From positions 31,092 to 95,091 of the forward strand of contig RPFO01000707.1 of the NCBI GenBank assembly GCA_009746045.1: DNA of 64,000 nucleotides, in the 5' to 3' direction. Both the position numbers and the translations under genes were made by a program. Of the stretch, positions 23,390-39,400 are shown piece after piece; the first letter of the stretch is position 1, and every line of letters begins with the position of its first letter. The DNA comes from Mesostigma viride (taxonomy: Eukaryota; Streptophyta; Mesostigmatophyceae; Mesostigmatales; Mesostigmataceae). Under the pieces are notes generated by a model. The model did not search any database and was not told the DNA's origin. It saw nothing but the letters and a program-made list of their open reading frames with translations.

Positions 23390-23745
23390 CTCCTAGGGGA
23401 CATGGCCCGGGGCCTAGGCCTCTCCGTGATTTGGAAAAAGATGATGGACAAGGCAAAGTGGGGCCAGGTCATCGAGGACAACAACCCCCCTGCAGTGGGG
23501 AAGGAGCGTGTTTGCAAACGCGGGAGGCATGCTAGACAAGACCCCTAGGGGCACGAGCACCATAGATATAGATAGAATAGGATTGTTTTTGTAGATAGCC
23601 GGCCTATAGATAGCTTAGACCGGTAGGATTGCGTGTACCCATTGACCGATCCATCGGCTCCGTGACTCCAACGGCCCCAATAATGGGAGCACGAGTTTAT
23701 AATTAATTAATTAATTAATTAATTACTAATTAATTAATTAATATT
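23390..23745 (+). mobile_element. LINE 3' end (C-terminal codons, 3' UTR, TTAA tail)
   Basis: The plus strand encodes GLGLSVIWKKMMDKAKWGQV followed by a Pro/Lys/Arg-rich end and a stop. An untranslated stretch then ends in GGCTCCGTGACTCC...GGGAGCACGAG and a (TTAA)-type tail at about 23701-23745. The minus-strand fragment at 45015-45585 has the same order. The partial complementarity GCTCC/GGAGC just before the tail is a plausible 3' hairpin of the kind some LINE reverse transcriptases recognise. Confidence 0.75.
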
Positions 23746-24029
23746 TATGCATGTAGCTCGATTTGTCCATGACCTCCCATGCAGAAGAAAGATCTGTTTC
23801 AATTGATATTCTGCATTATGCACGTTCCTGTAGCGCACACATGAAATAAAATCAACAGGGCAACGCTCCGCGAGGGCGACCCCCAAGGTCATTTTCCTGA
23901 GGTCCCTTTGCAAAAAAAATAAGGGCCACATGTGGAGCATGGCGCTTTCAATCCTTGCATGCTACACATGCAACAAGACATAAATTCCATGAGGCATATC
24001 TTTGAGGTAACAGGTAACTGTATCGGGGT

Positions 24030-25250
24030 GTCTGCCTCCAGAGCGCTGTGCTGAAGGTCGTCATGCGCATGATGCTGCACAGCAGGCTCCGCGCTGCGCT
24101 GGACCCACACCTGGGTGAGTCTCAGATGGGTTTCCGTCGTGGTCGTAACACTGTCATGGCTGTGTTAGTCGCGCGCCGGTTGATGGAGGAGGTGCGTCGC
24201 CTTTGTCCTGATGGTTTGCCGCTGGTCTTCATTAATTTTTGTCGACCATATCAAGGCCTTTGACACGGTCTTCTGGGAGGCTCTTTGGGCCATCCTAGCT
24301 CTGGACCAGGTACCACCAGCGTTTATTGCTGCCATTCGTCGACTGTATGAGGGCTCACAACAGGCCGTAGTAAGTGCGGACTGCGGCCGGAAGGCACCAC
24401 CCCACCATTCCCCCTTCACCACGGGGTGTGGCAAGCTAGCTAGGTTGTGTCCTGTCCCCATATCTTCTGATCCTGTCCCCATATCTGTTCATTATTGTCG
24501 TGGATCACGTCATGCGCCGGGCACGTGCGCGCTTTACTGCTCGGTGGTTCGAACCCGGCTTGGACATCCTTAACGAGCGCGAGCATGGCGGGGACGTTGG
24601 CACTGGCTACGTACCGCCTGGCCGACCTGATTTATGCGGACGACACCACGTACCCTCATCGCGCGCCCCGAGCACCAATTCAGACCTGGCTGGATTGTCT
24701 GGGCTTGGAGGCCGGGCGAGGGCGGTGGCGGTTGGAGATTAGTGTCAAAACTGAGGCGATGTTAAGATTGGGGCCAGGCTCCAGTCGCCCACCGCTGCCG
24801 CAACTGCTCGACGGGACGGAGGTCCCGTTCCGTGACCACTTCAAACTGTTGGGGAGCATGCTCCCTGACACCGCCGACGATGTGGACATCCGCATCGGCC
24901 TGGCCTGGGCCCAGTCTCCGTTCGCTCTACACCTACTGGCGCTCGAAGGGCCTGGGCGAGCACTGCAAGCGCATGCTCTTAATTCAAAGTCCTCGTCCTC
25001 ACGGTGCTTACGTATGGCGCCGAGGCGTGGACACTCACGGACACACTGGTGGCTAAGCTAGACGGCACAGTTTACAGGATGCTCTGACAGGTCCTGAATG
25101 TAGGGTTTTCCAAGCATAGGCCATTAGAGTCTTTGTATCAGGGTATGCCTCGTATTTCGGACGAGATTAGGCAGCGTAGGATAGCATTTGTAGGACATCT
25201 TGCTTGCACCAGCCAGGTTGACACCGCCCTTGGTCTGGCCACCAGAATTT
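24030..25250 (+). pseudogene. LINE reverse transcriptase, 5'-truncated and frameshifted
   Basis: Non-LTR reverse transcriptase remnant. Visible in order: the thumb-proximal start SAVLKVVMRMMLHSRLRAAL and MGFRRGRNTVMAVL (24040-24200), the D-box region HIKAFDTVFWEALW (24240-24300), a degraded QGCPLSP-like segment containing a local duplication (about 24440-24490), and the catalytic box LIYADDTTY with YADD at 24633-24644. FKLLGSMLPDTADDVDIRIG (about 24840-24900) and a C-terminal LTYGAEAWTL / RQRRIAFVGHL region (about 25005-25200) follow. At least three frame changes break it. The endonuclease and ORF1 are absent from this copy. Confidence 0.85.
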
Positions 25251-25344
25251 AGCCACGCCCTGCCTATATAATGGGATCGACCCGCATGGATGATGCACTA
25301 AGAATTAGCTCAGCCCTGCCTATACAGAGAGTCATTCTGTGATG

Positions 25345-26262
25345 AGAATTAAGTAATAAGTAGACACGTGACTGCGTCACGTGAGCATACGGTCCTCAGT
25401 AGGAGGGGAACATGGGATGGAAGGGATGGTGTAAGCTATCTAGGTCCTAGTTACAGGGGTGTGGGCACCGCGGCCTGAATCGCTATGAATGCCATACGCG
25501 GTCACACGCGGAGCCCCCACAGGCTTGGGGGTGGTCTACTTCATCACTACTTGCCATCTATCCTTGCGCACCATCTGCCTCCATATTACACACAAAACAG
25601 GAGGCTGCCCGGGTGTGAGCCCGTCACGTCTAGTGTAGCACATGTCCATGCCGAGTCTATCACGAAAAGTCCACGGGTGGCGGCCCTGCCGCGCGCGGCC
25701 GGGGGCACGCCAGGTGAGGACATATCGCCCAGGCTGGGCGGGCTTGGTGCCAGCTAGTCTATCTGATGTATCTATACCTGATCTGTGCGGGCCAGGTGCC
25801 CGGCTAGGCCGGCCCAGGCGCCTGTGCCTAATAATGTGGGAAACATAGGGCAAATCAGCGTACAAATCCTCATTACTAATGTGCAAACCAAAGGGCCTTG
25901 CGCAGCATCTTGGTGACGGCGCCGGCGAGTCGTTGCTCCAGCTCCTGTGTCAGTGTCCAGGTCTCGGCGCCGTAGGTCAGGATCGTCAGAATGACGACCT
26001 TGAAGAGGTCACGCTTGACGATCCGGGGTAGGGCGGGGTTGCTCCACCAGCGGCGGTGGTCATGGAGGTGCGCCCACGCCATGCCGATCCGTGTCGTCAT
26101 GTCGTCCTCGCAGTCGGGAAGTCAACTGCCGAGCAGCTTGAAGCGGCCTGAAGGAGGGTAGTTGACCTCGGCATCGTCTAAGAGGCGGAGTGTGGGTGGG
26201 GGCCCTGCCATGCCGAGGGCCAGGGCCTCCGTTTTGATGAGAAGCCATGCCCTAGCTCTTGT
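25345..26262 (-). pseudogene. Second LINE fragment, C-terminal RT region, inverted
   Basis: The minus strand encodes the same C-terminal part as the neighbouring RT remnant: GRFKLLGS (then a stop), MTTRIGMAWAHLHDHRRWWS, LTILTYGAETWTLT and a downstream region with HIIRHRRL. Frameshifts occur near 25880. Its 3' end (plus 25345-25390) contains the inverted repeat CACGTGACTGCGTCACGTG, also found before the TTAA tail at 48300. It converges on the 24030-25250 remnant. The sequence differs enough from that copy to be a separate subfamily. Confidence 0.75.
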
Positions 26263-26424
26263 ATAGCCATGGTGATCTTCCCCTCCCATGACAGGCTCCC
26301 CTTAGCTGGGTTGAGCTTGATAGATCGTGACGTGGTGCAGGTGCCCTTGGTGCACCTGGAGCAAGTGTTGTTTACATTCCCACCCTTGCAGGAAGTAGCT
26401 TAGAATGTATTAAAAGCCATATGC

Positions 26425-26496
26425 CCCTTCTCTGGGATATGTGCTACATATACTCCCAACGGAGTTATGTTCCTCATGAATTAATTAATTAATTGG
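26425..26496 (+). mobile_element. Short LINE-type 3' tail
   Basis: GTGCTACATATACTCCCAAC followed by GGAG and ending in repeated ATTA units. A very similar tail occurs inverted at about 45040-45080 (CTCCGTTGGGAG next to TTAA repeats). The CTCCCAACGGAG element can form a small hairpin. Confidence 0.5.
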
Positions 26497-27335
26497 TCTG
26501 GCCGGCCCCCAGCGGCTTGGCCAACCAGGGCGGCACATCTTGACTTGGCCTGGCCCCAAGGACATTCCCAAGAAGCTAGGTAAACCTGCCATGAACTACA
26601 CCCAGATACGTTGCTGGCCGACCTAGTGGTCCCAGCTCAGTTTGAACACCGCATCAGTCCACTCCCTCTCCCTTCTTTGGACTGCCATGCAGAATTACAA
26701 GAAGCGGTGGCAGAAGATTGTCCATGCTCACACGCCAGCCCCTGTGGGCATGCAAGCCACCCCCCCCCAAGAGGAAGGGGCGTTTTGCTGAGCAGTGTTT
26801 AGTTAGGAATTTCTAGCCTAGATAGCTTAGAGTTAGGTAGTTCGATTACGCGGCTTCTCCCACCTCCACCCACCCAGCATGGAATATGTGCTACGTGATC
26901 TCCCAACGGACGGAGGCATGTTGTAATATAATTTACTTCAATTTAATATCTTTGAGACAACCAGCACAGGCCAGAAATTTGGAGAATCCTGACCATGGTA
27001 GCCCGAGCCTACTGTTATCTTATCAGGCAGTATATTTACAATTGCAAACTTCAAAGCTGCATGTACACTAGACCGTACTCCGCGGCATGCCTCTGCGCAC
27101 GGCACGCAAGTACTTACTTTCACTAGGTCGAGCAACTACGTGGTCTAACTCCAATTATCAGTCAGTCATCCACCATTTATCGATGCATGTGACAATACTA
27201 TAACACATATGTTCACAGACACAATGGGTATCCGTAGATTGGGTTGCTCCCACCAAAATAACGTTCACGGTGACCCCCCACAAGAGTACGTGCCATATCA
27301 ACTACTTCCGCTAAGGCACCGTGAATTTCCATCAG
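26497..27335. other. No gene recognised
   Basis: Unique and dispersed-repeat sequence (see the 22.8-23.4 kb entry for the related pieces). No credible coding frame. Confidence 0.4.
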
Positions 27336-27339
27336 TTAG

Positions 27340-29499
<2,160 letters not shown>

Positions 29500-29619
29500 T
29501 TCCTCAGGGCGATGGCTAGGCCGAGTCCAATAAACGCAGATCTTAGGTGAATGATATTTCTTAAATGCGCATCTCAACGCAGTAAACTGCCTGTTGACCT
29601 TAAATTTTCTTGTCAACTC

Positions 29620-30413
29620 GCAGCTTCAACTGTCGTAACTCAATGGACGCCACCGCTAAGGCCGCCTAGTAATGCCCAGATATGGATGTGAGTGCCTTTT
29701 TGTTTACTTCCTCTTCTATCCAGATCAGTTTAGCGCCTTGCTCCGCAGGATGATGGTGGTGTGGTGCACTGACAGTCTATAATAGCTTAGAGCCTTGTTA
29801 AAACGTGATCGGAACGTGCTGAGACAACGTGCAGTCGACTAAGTCTTATCTTACCACGCGGCTACAGACCGTGCACGACGACGTCGTACAAAATGACGTT
29901 CTTGCGAGGTTCATGTGCAAATTACCGCGATCCTCTAGAATTACCTACGTCCCATACATAACTCGACTGCGACCTTATTAGTTGACTTGATCATGGTGAA
30001 ATACCAAGGCATATCCACGTGCCTAGCTAAGCTGGACAGCCCACGTTGGCAGTCTAATCACGCATCTCCGAAGTTGGTTAGTAGCACAATCTTCCTAGTT
30101 CCTTTTTCGTATGGATGACTTAGTAGGTAGTTGGGATAAGCATTTTATGGCGCGAGCCGAGATTCATGACTGCTAAACCTGTTCAGACTGCCATGTGTCC
30201 TCACGACAAGGAGGGAGCGCACGATATAACGTACCACAGCAAAGGGGTGCCTTTTTGATCTTTCACGGACATTTACGGCACCGAGGAGACGCGCTGTGAC
30301 GTCGGGGCACCCACAAAAAAACTGGTGACAAGTTTTTATGGTAGTTTGCTGCATCTGCGCACGTTGAACCCAGTATCCACAGCCTGGTCAAGCATTAGAC
30401 GCGCTGCAAGACA
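29620..30413. other. Upstream region of argJ
   Basis: No ORF with protein character. The stretch lies between the divergent start of the minus-strand membrane-protein gene (29499) and the argJ start codon (30414), so it probably carries both promoters. No TATA box or defined motif could be assigned with confidence. Confidence 0.4.
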
Positions 30414-33400
30414 ATGTCGCTTCTTGCTGTCTCCCCTGCGGCCTGCGTTGCACGCGTACAGACGCCTCATATCGCTGTTGCCACCACCGCCTGCCGCGGT
30501 ATGTGCAATTTTCAGCAGTGTTGCCCTGCACGGAATGTATGTACGCAATGGACTTAATCTACCCTGCTGGATGGCTTGATTACAAGTACAATGCGCATGT
30601 ACGCGAACTGTTCACCGTGCCTCTGTGCTCTTTACAGTGAAATCCGAGAGTGCCGGCCTGCATTCTCGCCGTGCGACCGCAAAGGCCACTGCCGCCCCAA
30701 GGTGGAACCGACTTGGAGGCGACGTCCAGAAATTGCTTGTCGCCAAACCAATGAAGTCTTCCCAACCACCATGCTTCGCCGTCAAGGCAGCGGTATGCCC
30801 AATCGCAACTGGCAATTCTTGCCCATTTGTAACTTCTGTTTTCAGTGCCGTTGCGTTACCCTGGCCTACCGCCCCTCGCGCACCTTGGCGGGAATTCATG
30901 AGCTGTGGCGATCAGTAGCCTTCTCAGTGGCATGCGTAAATTAACCTTCTATGCCATCTACCCTTGAATGTGCTCGCATCTTCTTCATGCATTTCCCTGT
31001 GCTCGCATGACGCCGTCCGTACAGCTGGGCGAGACCGAGATCGACAACGCCCCGCTTCCCCTGCCACCGGGCCCCTGGAAGGAGGTGGGTGTCCCCGTGG
31101 GAAATTACCACGCCGGCCGCGCCTCTCCAGGGCATGAACCACTGTATAATCAGACCATGCAAAGGAATGCGGTCTAGTGCATGGCATCGGAATGCTGCCC
31201 TCGAGATATGCCTCTATAATCACATAGAGACTTGTGATCAGACTCTGGCACCGAAATGCCCGGCTTGTCACACGTTGTGATCAGAGACTTGCACGTAGCC
31301 GAATGGACAAGCATCGTGCAGCTTACACCCAAGTCTCTGTGCCCTGCAGGCGTGAGCTGTGCATGTTTTCTTCCCTCTCCGCAAAGTCGGGGACCATGAT
31401 GCAGGGCTCCATGTAAGATTTTGTCGTGGCCTCCCATCGCCATCTGTCAGTTCCAGAAATAGATCGCTGATCTGCCCACTGGCCATGAGACTAGGACAAC
31501 ATGCACACATGTAGACCTGCAGAGATGCTAACATTCCAAAGCTTGGCCGGCACAAAGGCCAGAACTGATGGCGCCGTTGTCTCCCTCGCGCGCCACGATG
31601 TGTGCGATAGAGGTAGCGCGCCCCGATGTGTGCGATAGAGGTAGCCCTGATGTGTGCGATAGAGGTAGCGTGCCCTGATGTGTGCGATAGAGGTAGCCCT
31701 GATGTGTGCGATAGAGGTAGCGCGCCCTGATGTGTGCGATAGAGGTAGCCCTGATGTGTGCGATAGAGGTAGCGCGCCCTGATGTGTGCGATAGAGGTAG
31801 CCCTGATGTGTGCGATAGAGGTAGCGCGCCCCGATGTGTGCGATAGAGGTAGCCCTGATGTGTGTGATAGAGGTAGCGCGCCCCGATGAGTCGGATGGAG
31901 AGTGAGATGGGAAGGCGCATGGGTGGGGGTTTGGGGTGGAGAGAATGGACCGGAAGAGGGGGGGAGGGATACTTGGGGTGAAGCGAAAGAGCGTCAGCTG
32001 TGGCGATGTTTTTAATAGGCGCTGAAGATGGCTTTGCATGTACAGGCACAGGACATCGCACATCATCATCTACCTGTCACTTTCTTTTTGAGCCCGCGTC
32101 CTCCTCCCATTCTCGTCTGTCTCCTTTACCGCTGCTGTTGCTACTCCCTGCCCGCCTGCCCGCCTGGCCGGCTTCCCGCCTCCCCCCAACCCCCCGCCCC
32201 CCTCCCTCTCTCCCTCCCTCACTCTCTCTATTCTCACTCAGTTCCTTCTTTTTTCTACTCTACTCGCACACAATGGGCCAGACTTGCAGCATGATCGCCT
32301 CGCTTACTCTCCTCAAGCATGGTCGCTTACCCTACTCGATCCTGTTCCCTCCACTAACAACAAACGTCATTCATGCTTGCAGATTCCCAGCGGCGTGGTC
32401 GCCTCACCTACTCTCTCCCCACTCCATCTGCAGAGCACTCTCTTTGCCCCTGCCGGCCCTTCCTTGCCCTCTCACTATGCCCACACTTTATAACGACCCC
32501 CAGATCCCCGGCGGCGGCGGCGCCTCAATTACTGTACTCAATTCTTGTCCCCTTCACTCGCACCAAACTCTGGTCTCACCTGGTCCCCTTCACTCGCACC
32601 AAACTCTGTTATCACCTGCAGATCCCTGGCGGTGTCGTCGCCCCCAAGGGCTTCAAGGCGTTCGGCATGTACGCAAAGCTGCGCGCCCGAGGCGAGCGGC
32701 CCGACCTGTCTCTTGTCGTCTCCGACACCCCGGCCGTGGCCGCAGGTGGGCTAGGCTTTGGTGGTGGTGGTAGACGAGGCGGTGGGGGTGGTTTGTGATG
32801 GTGGTCTCTGAGACACTGGCCGTGGCCGCAGGTAGGCTATTTGATAGTGGTGGTTGTTGTTGTGGTGGTGGCGGCGGCGATGTGGGGTACAAAATGCCCT
32901 TGCGGCTGGTAGGCTCCTCTATCACAGTGCCATCAACCGGTTGTTTGTCATAGATGATAATATAGAAATAGATGATGACATAGATTGGCTGTCCAACATA
33001 GACGCAATGGCGGCAGGTAGGGTATAGTGACCCGCCTGCCCGCCCGCCGCCCGCCCGCCCGCCCGCCCGCCCGCCCGCCCGCCCGCCCGCCCGCCCGCCC
33101 GCCCGCCCGCCCGCCCGCCCACCCGCCCGCCCCACCCCCACCCCCCCGCCCCCACCCCCACTGACCCACCCACCGACCCATCGCAACACGATGAATCTCA
33201 ATAACAAGGACCTGCTCGCATGTGCTGGCACATGGACATTTGATTGGCATCCAGGTGGCCACGGCCTGTATGCTCGACCTGGCTGCTGAAGCTCAGTTTT
33301 CCACAACTCGTCTCATGAGGGTGTCGGCCTGCATTAGGCGTGTGCACATAATGGATTAATTGAAAACACGTGACTGTGCCACGCGGGTACCAATAAAGGA

Positions 33401-36400
33401 ACCTTCGACCCCTATACACTATGAGGAGGGAGGGCGCCCTACCTTCTCCCACAGCCTCCAGTGGGCAGGCCGCAGAGGACGCTCTCTGCATCATGGTGCA
33501 GGCCCAACTGTGGGTGCAATACAACAACAAGTACCAAAAGCATAGCGGATGCAGGAAGGCTTCCCGGCCATCATCCAGAGGCCACAGATACTGGCTTGGA
33601 AGTCACTGAGAGACGCCGGTTCGGGCGAGTATCATGGCCTCTCCTGGAGCCTGAATCACACCACATTCCGGGCATTTCAGGGTTCATTTACGGGCACAAC
33701 CAGGGCTTACGATACGGGTGGGGCAGGGTGGTGCCTATACGTAGTCTTGTAGTCATTGTCTTGCTGTTAAATGGTGTCAGCGGGCTTTGGGTGTGTGCCC
33801 TATGTCTGGAACCGTGCTGGCACGTCCACCGAGACGACTGATCTCGGGTTTTGGGCGGGAACTTGGCTGATGTAGCGTGGCTGTTTGCCTACCCTCCAAG
33901 TGGTCATTTTTGGAACATGGCAGGCGCGTTCACCAAGAAGGTTGCTAACGGAGCGCAGCTGTCTCTCTGTGCCTGTGTGCATCTGTATATGGCACACTGC
34001 AGGCGCCTTCACCAAGAACGTGGTGGCGGCCGCCCCCGTCGTCTACTCCAAGGGTGTCCTGGCCAAGAAGAGCACGGTAGGATGCGCGGCGCTCGTATTC
34101 CGTACGTGTGTTAGTATCATGTAATCAGCCGTGTACGCGTGGTAGCCATCAAGGGCCGTCTGGGCCAAGGAGAGCTCTATGAGCTGGCTTGCAATGCATG
34201 ACTAGTGGGACAGGGTGGGATCGGGAAGCTTAGCAACACACTGGCTGGGTGGCAGCAGGGCTGGCGGGTGGGCGGGTGGGCGGGCGGCCTCAATATATTA
34301 GTAGTGCTTCTATAACTACATACAGTAACTTCTGTAATTTTTATGGCGATGCCGCTCGATACTCATCATGCGATGTGTGGCCCTCGCCATGAACAACGTA
34401 ACTGCATTATTGCGGTGTTTAATCATATTTGTGTGTGTTTTCCCTTTCATGGTGAAGTGCTCAGCAACGCAACCAGCCCTCATGGCATCTCATGTCTGGC
34501 CGTGTAGTTGGCATCGTCATTTAGCGATATGCTCGCACTTGTGTCCCTTGGTGTGCCCTCATTGTAATGCTTGCACCGTCACGTGACACCTGCAGGCACG
34601 AGCCGTGATCACCAACGCGGGCCAAGCCAACGCTGCCACGGTGAGGGGTGCCCAATGCTTGCATCTGTAACCGCTGGGAAGATTCTCATGCCGGTTCGAT
34701 GATTTTCGCAGGTTGATCAAACTGGCTGTCGGAGCGCGTGAAAAAAAAAATCCCTTGCATGGGAAACACGCCAAGTATCGTGAATATACTTCACAAGCTT
34801 ATACTAATGGTTTGATTACCTAGCATGCACTGGGCGGGCGTGTGGGTGGGTGTACACGTGCATATGTGTACAGACAACCCAAGCGTGTACACGGGCTAGA
34901 AACACGCAAGCAAACAAACACGGCGTGGTCATATTGGCGAGCGACCAGCGCGTGCAGCATCCTCAACCTACCCACCGTAGAGCGCCCCCGTAGAGTGTCC
35001 CACCCGCCCTAGAATTTTCGCTTTCAACCCGCATAGGCCTCATTTGCTGCGGCCGCGTTAGCTACCGTTTCTGCCCCATGTCATGCCACGGTGCCCTACG
35101 TTTCGCCTTGCACCGTCAATCTGATACATCATGCATGTCACTGCTGATGCTCGAGGGCATTAACAATCCCCCCCCAAAAAAACGTGACGTGTCATGCTGC
35201 CCTTGTCTCAACTGTTCTGAGGCCAGCAGCCTACCGCCCATTCTATTCTCTTCCTTTCGATGCACTTTGGTTGAAAGCATTAGTTTCCTAAAGCCCAATC
35301 AAGGGAGTTTCAGTGTTTTGACAAACATTTTTTCAGGCATTCTGGGAATTCGTTCGCCAACCCTGAACCAGAGGCGTGCAGCCTACCCAAATGCGTTGTT
35401 TTCTTCTTCTTTTCCTTTTCCTTTTCTTTTGTGCCCTCCGCTTTGGTGCTGACAGAGGAACGTCACCTCCCTATCACGTATGGCTCTTATGTTCTTGTTG
35501 CCTTGTGTGTCGTTGCTTGGCGCGCCCCCCTGCAGGGTGAGCTCGGCATGCAGGACACCCTGGACACGGCCGCCACGCTGGCCAAGGTGAGCGCTTCCTC
35601 CCTTGTGACAGCATTAGGAATGGAGGTGGCCGCGGAGCGCGCTTGCTCCATCGCCGAAGGTGCCGGCACTGGACATGAAGGTGAAGGTGGCCAGGGCGCG
35701 TTGTTGCTAGGGGGATCATGTCCTGACCGCCGTGCGGTAGTGGGCGTGCTGTGAGGGCCACCTGCGCGGTTGATCAGGAACGAAGGTGGCCAAGTTGAGC
35801 ATGCGCTTTATTCCTACTGTGACAAGGTATCAGCAGGGGTCTTTATTCCTGCTGTGACAAGGTATCAGCAGGGGTCTTTATTCCTGCTGTGACAAGGTAT
35901 CAGCAGGGGTCTTTATTCCTGCTGTGACAAGGTATCAGCAGGGGTCTTTATTCCTACTGTGACAAGGTATCAGCAGGGGTCTTTATTCCTGCTGTGACAA
36001 GGTATCAGCAGGGGTCTTTATTCCTGCTGTGACAAGGTATCAGCAGGGGTCTTTATTCCTGCTGTGACAAGGTATCAGCAGGGGTCTTTATTCCTACTGT
36101 GACAAGGTATCAGCAGGGGTCTTTATTCCTGCTGTGACAAGGTATCAGCAGGGGTCTTTATTCCTACTGTGACAAGGTATCAGCAGGGGTCTTTATTCCT
36201 ACTGTGACAAGGTATCAGCAGGGGTCTTTATTCCTGCTGTGACAAGGTATCAGCAGGGGTCTTTATTCCTGCTGTGACAAGGTATCAGCAGGGGTCTTTA
36301 TTCCTACTGTGACAAGGTATCAGCAGGGGTCTTTATTCCTACTGTGACAAGGTATCAGCAGGGGTCTTTATTCCTGCTGTGACAAGGTATCAGCAGGGGT

Positions 36401-39400
36401 CTTTATTCCTACTGTGACAAGGTATCAGCAGGGGTCTTTATTCCTACTGTGACAAGGTATCAGCAGGGGTCTTTATTCCTGCTGTGACAAGGTATCAGCA
36501 GGGGCTGCTGACGCCGTGAAAGCCGTGCGTAGTGGGAAGTTCAGACACGCTGGCACTGCTTTCCGGTAAAGAGCCCTTTCGGCAGCTGGGCCATAATTGG
36601 GATCAGGAGACCCCTTGAGTCGCGAAATGCTGCCAGAGGTCCTGCTGGCGAACCCTAGAATCCTACCAACATTTCATTTGCGACCACTGCATGGCCCCTT
36701 ACGGAGACATGAAGATGCCAAGGTGTTGTGTGTGCGCGCGCCATTTGCCGCGATCCTTGCTGCGCGCAGTGTGCCATGAGCGCCGCGCGCCCCGTGGATT
36801 CCTTGGCTACGCCCTGTGGAGTAGTAGGGATGAAGTAGAAGTGGAGTAGGAATGAAGTGGCAAAGTGAACTGCTCTCGTGGGTGATACTGTGATTCTTGG
36901 CTGACAGGGCGAGGTGTCTTTTGGGGAGGGTGACGCACTTTCGCAGCACAGAGCCCTTCAGCAGTGGGTAAAGGCCCATAGAATTTCCTGCCAGGTTCCC
37001 CGATGCTTTTGATGAAGCCCTGGTGGAACACAACCTCTGGCAGTAGCGGACCTTACCTAACGGCGATTATGGCATGAAGGCAAGGTTCGGACCTTCCGCC
37101 TGCCGCAGCCCCAGTGGCTCGAACCCCATGCCTGACATGAACGGACCTCGCATGTCATGAAACCATCCTTGGTGCCTCCCCGCAGGCACGGACTCTCTAC
37201 CCAGCGCCTTGCTGCGCCTTGTCGTTTCAAGAACCCTCCGCTCACCACCTGATCTATCTAACATGGACAGACCTCGAATGACATTAACCACCCCCATGAA
37301 TCCCCCCCCAGGCGCTGAACATCAGCAGCGATGACGTCCTGGTGGAGTCGACGGGCGTAATCGGACGCCGCATCAAGCTGGTGGGTGGCCGCATGTGCTA
37401 GCAAATCACTGTAGACGGATGCCTTGTGTTGACATTCCACTAGGGTGCTCTTGGAGCAGGATCGCCCTCTGTATTAAAATATGAACCGATACCCTGGTTT
37501 TGCTGTACGAGTTCGGTACTTGTTATGGCCTAAGCTGTTGCCTACGCTCCGCTCCTTGTCTCATCATGCCCCCCGTGTCACCAACCTGCACCACCGCGAC
37601 CGCAGGATGAGCTCAAGGCCGCCATCCCCAAGCTGGTGTCGTCGCTCAGCAACAGCGCAGACGCGTACGTTAAACGCTTTTATCTACAAGGGTCTCTTTA
37701 TATTTAGTTCCTTGGAACTGTTTCTTTGGTAATGGGATGGAAGGGGGCTCGTTGTGGCTATTTAGGCAGGGGTTAATGTTTACTATGTTCATATTGACTA
37801 GTTGGGCATCAAGGGGTGTGAGCTTTGAAGACGGGTGAGCTTTAAGAGAGAGAGAATGCTATACCCTTGTAGTTTAAACTGCTGTAGTGGTATAAACCGC
37901 TTATCTCTTCGGACACTTGGATGGCTATGTCCTGAACAACATCCTTCCTGACTAGGGCCATCTAGTCAGAGCCATCTTGCCCTAAGTGCACCATGCTTGC
38001 CTATGGTACACAATGCTTGCTGTCGCCTCCTTGCGTACATCACGCTGCAGTGGTCGCCTGGCCGCGGACGCGATCACCACGACGGACCTCGTGCGCAAGT
38101 CGGTCGCCATGGAGATGCAGGTGGGGGGATGGCGGTGCTCGTTGAATTGAGATGCAGACTGGGGACAAAAAGGATTGGGGGGAGGTGCAGGTGGGGAATG
38201 ACAGTATTAGAAGGAGATTCAGATGAAAGGGCGATGAATTCATCTTGACGTGCCGGCTATGGGAGAGTAGAAGAAAAGACAACGATTTGTAGATGAGGGG
38301 TAGAGGAAGCTGCACAGGGAATCATGGTTATCGATGAGGAAGCCGCAGGTGAGGGTGGAGGCTGGAAGCTGGAGGGTGGAGGCTGGGGGCTGGAAGGTGA
38401 AAAGACACTGACGCATGGTGTTTTTATTCAAGTGGCATCGTCATGGTTGACGATGGTATTGATCCAACTTTATCCAACCATCGGTGCGGTGCGGGCTCTT
38501 GTTTAGCAAATCCAGATCATGCGCTATGAAGCGTTGGCCGACAAGACCGATTGTACAGCCTTCCTCCGCATCCAGCTCCCATCCATTCAGCCCCATAGCC
38601 TGTTACACCAGATGTTTCCTTGCTGGCTGAGCTGATACCATCACTCTTATCATGACCAGCCTCGCTTTTCCTTGGACATTGCCACCCTTACCATGGACAT
38701 CGCCACCTATTTCTCCATTTTGTCGGAACCATCGCACCTTGACCTTTCTATTAATTAATCGCACCTTGACCTTTCTATTAATTAATCGCACCTTGACCTT
38801 TCTATTAATTAATCGCACCTTGACCTTTCTATTTATTAATCGTACCTTGACGTTTCTATTAATTTATCGCACCTTGACCTTGCTCTTAATTAATCGTACC
38901 TTGACCCCCCCCCCCCTGCCTTTTTGAGCGCGCTCACCTCTCACCCCTTACCATTCAACTGGCATCCGTTACGCCGCAGGTTGGCGGCACCACCGTACGG
39001 CTAATGCTTTTTTTTGTCAAATTTTTTTCTCTCTTGCGTTGGTGCACCAGGTCGGCGGCACCACTGTGCGGCTGGGGGGGATGTCCAAGGGCTCCGGGAT
39101 GATCCACCCCAACATGGCGACCATGCTCGGGGTACGCACTCTCCGTCCATCACTCCACAATCACCTGTTGTCTGCTCTCTCGCGATCTCAGAGGCCAGGA
39201 TCCACCCCGATGGGGCCACATTGTTCGTGGTACGCTCGCTCTGTCCATCGACCCCCACCTCCTCTCTGTCTTCTCATCGTCTCCGAGGGGGTGATGAGCA
39301 AGAATATCTGAGAAGAGGGCAGAATCCACCTTATGTGCACACCCTTTAGTGTGGACATTCATCATATCCAATCAGGGGCCATGATCCACCTGTTAGTGTC

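Noticed and set aside
24540-24560. tRNA B-box (GGTTCGAACCC)
   Set aside because: It lies within LINE coding sequence, and no A-box or cloverleaf could be found around it.
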